From: Mytilus californianus
Lineage: Eukaryota > Mollusca > Bivalvia > Mytilida > Mytilidae
Direction: 5' to 3'
Assembly (NCBI RefSeq): GCF_021869535.1
Contig: NW_026262734.1
Span: 77,066,339-77,130,338, forward strand
Length of the DNA stretch: 64,000 nt
Shown: positions 56,982-64,000 of the stretch, piece by piece
Layout: each line of letters opens with the position of its first letter
Numbering within the stretch: the stretch's first letter is position 1
Notes under the pieces: generated by a model
Seen by the model: only the letters and a program-made list of their open reading frames with translations
Told to the model about the DNA's origin: nothing
Databases searched by the model: none
Made by a program: the position numbers and the translations under genes

Positions 56982-58076
56982 GAACATTTTTCCTTAGAAT
57001 CAACATAAATAAAACTAAATATAATACTCTATGTATGTGATCATATTTCAAAAGTCAGTGAATAGGCAAAGATGATTTTCTCTGGCCGATCTCAATATAT
57101 TGTTGTCTTCTACTATAGTAGCACATTCATTTTGTGTTGTATGTAGTATATGAGTCATCGTCTTCATTTATGGGGATATGTCCTATGTCCTCATAGTGTG
57201 GTTCAAGTCAAGGATTCCCATTCCGGTATTGTTCTTTAGATCTATAAAATATTGTGAATACATTATATTTTTTCATTTTATTTGCTGAACAGTTTGAGTA
57301 CATCGTGTTTGTTAATTGCATATACACATAAAATAAAAAAAAGATAAATAAATAAAAGGATACCCAAACTCATGTTTTGATGAGATATCCTTAATTCATC
57401 ATTTTTATGTATTATATATATTACTTCGAATAAAAGATAGGCAACACTACTCATTCGATATTCAGAATTCGCAAACATGATTTTTGATCAAAATATGCAT
57501 CAGGACAAAGGACACCAAAGAATCACATTATCCCAAAGTGAGGCGAGACCAGTTTGTTTCAATAGGGTAAGTATCAAACGTCCTGCGAATCAATTTTTAT
57601 AAAGTCAAAATAGTGAATAAAACAGAATCACCTTCCATTTGAGTTGATAAACAGACACATCGTATGGCAAACCAACTCGTAATAAGAGCAATAAAACGTG
57701 TATAGTTTTGACGTTCATTATCTTCTTAATTACCATACTGGAACAGTGTGTGTGTCCAGTGCATACACTTGTTAAAGGAAGTCCGTCGAATTTTAGCTTA
57801 ATTACGCATAACTGGTTCAGTGAGGTATGTATATACCTAACGTTTGGGAAGAGACTATGTTACAGCTGATGAATGTAAGTTGACTATTTTGTATATTTGT
57901 TTTTTTTTCTCTAAATTTTACTTATCTTTCAGAATGTGCCGTTGCTGGAAAAACCATAAAGCGGCTGTCACAAACATGATCAAAACTATTACCAAAATAC
58001 TACCAATTAGCGCAAATTTTAGTGGAATATCTATTCAAAATAAAAGGTACAAAATAAATCATTAACTATATATATA
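56982..58076. other. Non-coding stretch with one doubtful exon
   Basis: A possible intron (AAT|GTAAGT at ~57874 to TTATCTTTCAG at 57932) would join short open pieces, but no combination of phases gives a long frame. I do not call a gene. Confidence 0.3.
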
Positions 58077-59171
58077 TGTTACAGGCATTTTCTAAATTTA
58101 GGCATTTTGTAAAATGCCTGAAAATTTTATGCATTTTCTAAAATGCCTACAAGATTCAGTCATTATACATAATGACTAATTTTTCTAGGCATTTTACAAA
58201 ATGCCTGGAAAAATCTAAAGGCATTTAAAAAATGCCTGAAATTATTTTAAAGAATGAAATGTAAAAATTAGTTATTTTAAAGCTTTGATCACCAGAGCAG
58301 TTTTATTTATGATAATTATTGAATTAAAAAAGAAGAGTTTAAATAATCAAGAATAAAGTCTATACCAGGAGACACTTATCCTGTCAAAGCTCTGTAATTT
58401 GTCTGTTAAATGCAGTTTTTGGCTTATATTTTACAAAAATCTTCTCCACTCCATCTACTGGGCCGAACAGAATTAAACCTAGCCACAATTTGCAAAAGGC
58501 TATTTTGAAAGATGTTTCCGATGACACTGCCAACCATATCCTTGCATCACAACAAAACACAGCCGTGTATGGTGAAACCCATGCTGTGGAGGGGAATTTG
58601 TTTCAATGTGGATGTATATAATTAAAATTCTCATTAATTCTGAATGGTAACATTAAATATATTGCCATATGTTAGTAAAATGCTACACTTTCTGCAATCA
58701 GTCAATTGCTTTACTTTTTTAATCTAAATTTTCTAAAAATTCAATTGTAAATTTTGTTCTATTGACAGAACAATTGTCCTTCTACTATTTAACAAAATAA
58801 TCATTAATTTAGAACTGAAATACAGAGTGAGAACGTACTTAACGTAGTTTCACTAAAAAGAACATATTATATGACATACAAACCTTCCCAGCTGGTTTTT
58901 TGAAAATAAATTAATTCTACCGAACCTTAAGTTATTTTCTTCGCAAGATATTGTGTTTTTGTCAACTTTTGTCAATGATATCCTTCTTCTACAAATGGCC
59001 TGAAACTGAACAGGCAATTTGTTGAATTTCGTTTCAAAATTTCAGTCATTTTACAAAAACTAGGTAATTTTTGTTATTTTGTAAAATGCCTGTCAAGGTT
59101 AGGTATTTTATAAATTGCCTGAAAATTCAGTCATTTTACAAAATGTCTAAATTTAGAAAATGCCTGTAACA
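58077..59171 (+). mobile_element. Inverted-repeat element with hairpin-rich AGGCATTTTGTAAAATGCCT ends
   Basis: Termini of ~38 bp (TGTTACAGGCATTTTCTAAA... and its inverse ...TTTAGAAAATGCCTGTAACA) are flanked by TATA on both sides. Within ~180 bp of the left end and ~160 bp of the right end the core GGCATTTT(n)AAAATGCC recurs at least seven times in both orientations. The middle (58440-58620) has an open run in the plus frame (PSTGPNRIKPSHNLQKAILK...) ending at TAA, possibly a transposase or captured-exon relic. Confidence 0.75.
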
Positions 59172-59424
59172 TATACATATACGACCATAATCATTAATTG
59201 GTGTCTAGTAATTGAATACTGTTTAAGTTCAACTGATTCCCTCGCAATTGCTATGGAAACATAAATAAACTCCAAGGTAATTTCATAAAACCTGACAAAA
59301 TCAAACATACAACTATATCAACCTATGGAACTACTTAACAATAACTGTCACATTCGTCATATATCTGACTTGGTACAAGCAGTTTCTGCAGGGAAACTTT
59401 GTTAAACATGATTTGATAGCTTAA

Positions 59425-62399
59425 AGACCAAACAGCCTATTCAGTTCTGCCAGTGATTTTTCCTTAAAATTTTGTGTGAAGGTATTTCATGATTTGAGGA
59501 ACAAAATATGATAAAAAAAATTGGGGGTCACCGACTTAGTTTTGTCACTATAGCAACCTCAGTTTCGTGTTTTCCCGAATATTAACATGATATTTGCTTG
59601 TTATTTAAACTTTCAAAAAATCCCATTATATAAAACCTACAAGCATAATTCTTGTTTCATGTTAAACAGTAGATTTGTGTCTATCAAATACAGGTTCTAG
59701 AGTTTAAGACTCTTATTGTTTTGATCTTAAAAAATATGATTTATTTCATTCCCGCCAAAAATAAAACGCAAGACTGAAAAACGTTTCAAGTATTAAAAAA
59801 TATCTACCAGTGATTTTTTCATAAAAATTTCAAGAAGGAAAGTGCCATGTGTACTCTTCAAAATAAAGCAAAAAAATGTATATGTCACCGACCTTTCAAA
59901 AAAGTTATGATTAATTTTCATGTTTTTTTCTCGTTTGTTTTGAAGAAAAGAGTTGTCTTTCTTCAGAACATTGAATCTGACGTCATAGTACAAGTTTTCC
60001 TTGCTGGCGCACTGTTTGAAAAAAATTGCAAATTGGACGTTTGAAACCCACATTTAAATTTTCAAGAATCAAGAATAACAACTATATTCACCTACTTTAT
60101 TATCCGGTAATACAAGAGATCACATGTATGTATCAGTATCAGATGTCATGATGTTGTTGCATCACAAAATTAACCTTCAGAAACACCATCCGTCGGAATG
60201 AAAAATTGTTCGAAATAAACTTTTACGACGCTTTAGAATGAAAGTCTGTTTTTGTCCTCTCCCTCTCATTAGCAAAATCATTGAAAATAAAAAGAGAAAT
60301 GAAGGATGACACTGGCTAACTTACAGACTATTTGACTATATTAGACTAGATGTGTGGGTTTTTTTGTCGCGTCAATTTCAGAACTTCGCCCTAGCGCACT
60401 CTTTCGCTACTGTTGACAGACGGACAGACATTAGCACGGACAGACTTCTTTATACCATTATGTGTCCCGACTTAGACGAGCGTATACAAATTATTCCATC
60501 TAGTTTGTGGATTCATTATTTCTGAATATCTAAAATATACGAAAATTAAAATTATAGGTATAATATATGAATTAAAGTTTTTGATTCTAAAACGTTTTAC
60601 ATCCATTTAACCTATCATAAAATACGATCCCCGTTATTACTACCTCACGTGTTTTGAATAAATATAAAATACAAATAAGTTTTTAATTCAAAAATTGATT
60701 TAGAATCTAAGAAATAATTTTCCGTTAAAAAATATAAAGTATTTCTCAAAACAAGATGAAATATTATGAATCTAAATAGCTCATTTTGGAAATTAAAACA
60801 AAGACAAGGTTGTATGTATAGATTGCCGGCATTGAAAATCTAAATTTGTTTTCAATCTTTCCGGTCATTGTAACTATTTGAAAGTGAGAAATTTTATGTT
60901 GGATCTTATTCTTGAAGCAATTGTTTTTGTCATAAGTTAAATTTACAACAAGATTAGTTTTAAAAACCGTAAATTTTTATTTTAATTCACATTCACTGAG
61001 TATATTAATTTCTTATATTTTTTGCTTTAATTAAGCTTCTATGAGATCAGGCGAAATCTTTATCATTTCTCCTTGAGACAATTTGAAATGAAACAAATGA
61101 CAAAAGACAATGAACCTTTATCATTTTTATTTTTACTATAAGATTTTGTCAATCAAGCAGTATAGATAAAATTTAACTTCATTGCAAGATCACCATTATT
61201 GTACGAGAATCTTAAAGAAATAAGTTAATCTCAACATGCATACGTTGCCAGTATATCGAAACTTCTAGAAAGTATTGTTTATCGGCCTAACCTTCTGAAA
61301 ACTCAGTTTTGAAAATCACATATTAAGTTAAAATTCTAAGCGTAAGTCATATAAATTTACCAGTGTAAAGTTACACGGGCGTACGAGATTTGAGCCGATT
61401 TAAAAACAATTTCGATCTTTAATTTGCACCGATATGATTCTTTCATTAGCGCCTATTTTATTTTTTTTTATCACTAGCCCCGATACTTTATTTGCTATAC
61501 GAGTAAATACATGTTCATGTAGTAAACCTAGAATGCATATTGCATGGTAATATATGGATATGAATAGTGTTCCCTTATGTTTAAGATAATTTTGGTCATA
61601 TTGTTCGAGAACTTCGTTTTGACACGAGAAAGAAAAGATGGACTTCGTTATTGGCAAGTACAACAAGTATAGAAAAGATAAAATGACAAGAAAGGAATAT
61701 ATCAGATATGTGGCATATAAATTCTCGGCAAGATAATAATTCATTGTACTAGTATTACATTTTTATGGATTTTATGGTGCTTTGAAATGCTGTAAATAGA
61801 ATTTTACTCCGTGATTTTAGTGGATGTTAACAGAGTGCACAAATATCTTTTAAATTGACTTATCCTGTTCGAAATTCTACTCCCACCTCCCCTTTGTGAG
61901 CAGGGGACAACAGTTATATACATGTTTTAATTGACAATTCATTATATATGTACAACTGGCTAACGGAAGAGGTTTATATGATAAATAAAAAAATAACTGT
62001 CACCTATAATTTACCTGTACACAATTGGCGCAAATGAAACACAAAATCGGCGCAAGTGAAAGAAAAAAAGTGAAATGCAGATCGGCGCAAATGCAAAAAG
62101 CCGAGTTCAAAATTTATATTTTTATTATTATTTTTATTAGAACGGAGGTTGCAGATAGTGTAGTATCTTTATGTCCATTTGTGTTTGATTTCCACTAGGT
62201 ATCAGTGCGACGCTTAATTCCACTTTTCTTGGAAGACGTAGTTTTTTAAGCGTACACCATGTTGGAATCCGTGAAAAACGCGAAATAGGACGTTATAATT
62301 TGACGTTTTTTTTTCATGGCTAGAAACAACGTCATAGAGCTTTTATGTCACTACCAAGTTGCGTTAGTTGATGCGCATCGACAATAGGCTGTTTGGTCT
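59425..62399 (+). mobile_element. ~3 kb TTAA-flanked inverted-repeat element (piggyBac-like outline)
   Basis: TTAA followed by AGACCAAACAGCCTATT starts the element (59421-59441). The exact inverse AATAGGCTGTTTGGTCT then TTAA ends it (62383-62403). The inverted match including TTAA is 21 bp, perfect, across 3 kb. TTAA at both ends is the piggyBac-type signature. Inside, direct repeats (CCAGTGATTTTT at 59449 and 59809, each followed by GTCACCGAC) and three GGCGCAA(A/G)TG motifs (62026-62092) occur. No transposase text was found; frames at 59793 (-) and 61400 (-) are not recognisable. Probably non-autonomous. Confidence 0.72.
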
Positions 62400-62403
62400 T
62401 TAA

Positions 62404-64000
62404 CAAATGTCCACTTGTATGACAGTTGTTTACAGTTCAATTGTATTGACAAAATTTGGTGAGTAACCCAAACATAATCCTTAGCATGACAATAATGGGG
62501 ATCCTTAGCAAAAACTTTAAAACAAAACAAACGTCACAGAAATCCAGCTAACTTAAAAAATCTGAACACGCTTAGGACAGATGTATTTGTTAAAATTGTC
62601 GTTTCTTTCATACATTATATCATTAATTTTACAAATCAAAACATATGAATTTAATTATACACGTTAAATACATAATACAGTCGACACGTATTTTTAGTAA
62701 ATGTGGAACTAATAAGATAAATTATACATTGGTATTATAATTTGATTTTTACAACACTTTTTTCGTTTTTGAATTTTCTTCGAAGTTCGGTATTTTTCTT
62801 AGTTTACTTTTTATCAAAAAATAAAACACCTTGATGTGTTTTAAGGAAGCACAACCATGACTAAGTTCAACACCCTGCTAAAGAAAAAATATCCTTACAC
62901 AAATACAGCTTCATTATATGTACTAGAGAGGCGAAACTTACCAGAGGGACATTTAAACTCATGAGTCACAAATAAACTGACAAAGCCATACCTCAGAAAA
63001 AACACAACGAACAATAGTACAGAAAACACAACATAGAGAACTAAACACAGAGCAACAAAAACCCCACCAAAACTGTTGGTGATATCAAGTGCTCCTGCAG
63101 GGTAAGCACATCCTGCTCAACAGGTATGCCTGTGGCACCCGTGTTGCTCATGTTCGTACACTGATATCTTACTGAATACAAAGGCAGTTGAAGTAAGTTC
63201 AAATGAACAGGTAACAAACAAGTATTATTTCAGCCAAAATGAAAAAAACGTTCAAGATACGGTGTGTTTAAATGCTTTGCCAATATGTCCTATATGTACT
63301 TACCTACTACAGACTATACAAATTTGTTGGGTTAGCTGGTTAAGAAGTATGGGACGGACATATTAACGAATGGATAAATTGTTGCGAATTCATGAAACCA
63401 AAGAACACAAACCGGGAACATTTCAAGAACATGAAAATAAAGAACTAGTAAAAACTAATGTTTTTGGTAAGAACTGGTCTATGATTTCAAGAAAAAAAGA
63501 TGAATAGCAACGGAAATAATCAAAAGTTAAGTTCTACTCGTATGCATTTTGAAACCAAACTTCATTCGAAAAGAAAGTGTACACCAAAGTTTTGCCGGAT
63601 ACAATACCATGTATTTAAATGCAATATGAGAATGTTGGGTAATACATTTTTAAATTCAAATTAATTAACAAAATGAGGTTCGATACTTGTGATTGTCATT
63701 ATTTAGTTATAAAACGATATGTTCATGAACACAAAATATTATGTACAGGCAATTGTAAGCATTGATCAAAATCTTTTGAATACGTTTGCAACATCAATTG
63801 TTATGCAATGGATATTGGAGCACACGACAAAATTTGCTGTGCGCGAATGCATAACAAAGTGTAAGAATAAAAAATTGTAGACATACTTGCTATCGTATCT
63901 GAAGTGGCGATAGACGGTTATAGTATGTGGTAAAAGTGATGGTGTTTCATAATGTTAATATCAATCTAATTTCATACTTCGGGTATTGTAAAAACATCAC
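62404..64000. other. Right end of window, no gene recognised
   Basis: It contains the repeat at 62930-63160. Otherwise AT-rich sequence with no supported feature. Confidence 0.45.
62930..63160 (-). repeat. Dispersed mussel repeat (minus copy)
   Basis: AGAGGGACATTTAAACTCAT, GAAAACACAACATAGAGAAC and ATCAAGTGCTCCTGCAGGGT. Same family as 26340 (-) and 40405 (+), extending further. Confidence 0.78.

Noticed and set aside
57844..58065. Possible spliced gene before the hairpin-ended transposon
   Set aside because: Good donor and acceptor sequences, but none of the phase combinations stays open for more than a few codons.
61400..61744. 114-codon minus-strand frame inside the ~3 kb TTAA element
   Set aside because: Checked for transposase features; no conserved acidic triad context or family wording. 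Probably chance.
1..64000. CRISPR arrays, operons, ribosome binding sites, bacterial promoters
   Set aside because: The window is metazoan genomic DNA; the repeated motifs seen are transposon ends, satellites or duplicated exons, not spaced CRISPR repeats.

Overview
This window looks like bivalve genomic DNA, most likely a marine mussel (Mytilus). It is AT-rich and intron-rich, has no bacterial-style gene packing, and is full of dispersed repeats that I associate with mussel genomes. These include the ~355 bp unit containing GACGCGCGTTTCGTC, the GTGTCAAAGAGACAAC repeat, the CTCATACCACATCTTCTTA-ended element, and the repeat containing CCCTCTGGTATCTTTCGTCC. The genus comes from recognised repeat wording, not from a search.

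Two spliced host genes can be read. (1) A plus-strand gene runs from about 8.0 kb (perhaps 5.8 kb) to 38.8 kb. Every modelled intron is phase 1. Exon 2 encodes a compact alpha/beta domain that may be TRADD-N-like. It is followed by six small exons (63, 63, 63, 72, 63 and 69 nt), most of them exactly three heptads of a parallel coiled coil. Four to five short exons follow, then a terminal exon with a stop and an AATAAA. From the ATG at 8027 the main model gives about 405 residues. All internal exons are multiples of three in the same phase, so each can be skipped without breaking the frame. (2) A minus-strand, two-exon gene (44647-44353 joined to 41069-40804) encodes a 186-residue BTB/POZ protein.

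The rest is mostly mobile DNA. From 1 to ~3.77 kb is a near full-length but broken LINE of the L1/Tx1 type. Between 50.9 and 53.4 kb is a broken tyrosine-recombinase retroelement (DIRS-like: RT, RNase H, recombinase) whose recombinase has lost its middle, with a ~124 bp direct repeat downstream. Several terminal-inverted-repeat elements are delimited: two copies of a TTAA-flanked family, one with its empty site preserved in a neighbouring tandem repeat (21279-21728 and 37620-38633); a ~3 kb TTAA-flanked element (59425-62399); a 284 bp TA-flanked element carrying a tRNA-like sequence (17108-17391); an element whose ends are built of AGGCATTTTGTAAAATGCCT hairpins (58077-59171); and others at 7388, 19224, 24943, 29194, 43039 and 45555. 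A SINE with a 13 bp target-site duplication and an AATC tail lies at 54173-54591.

Long stretches (about 4.1-5.8, 17.6-19.2, 22.1-23.8, 45.7-46.9 and 63.2-64.0 kb) show nothing I can support. I had no search tools. Exon calls rest on splice consensus, phase consistency and peptide pattern, and should be tested with RNA-seq.
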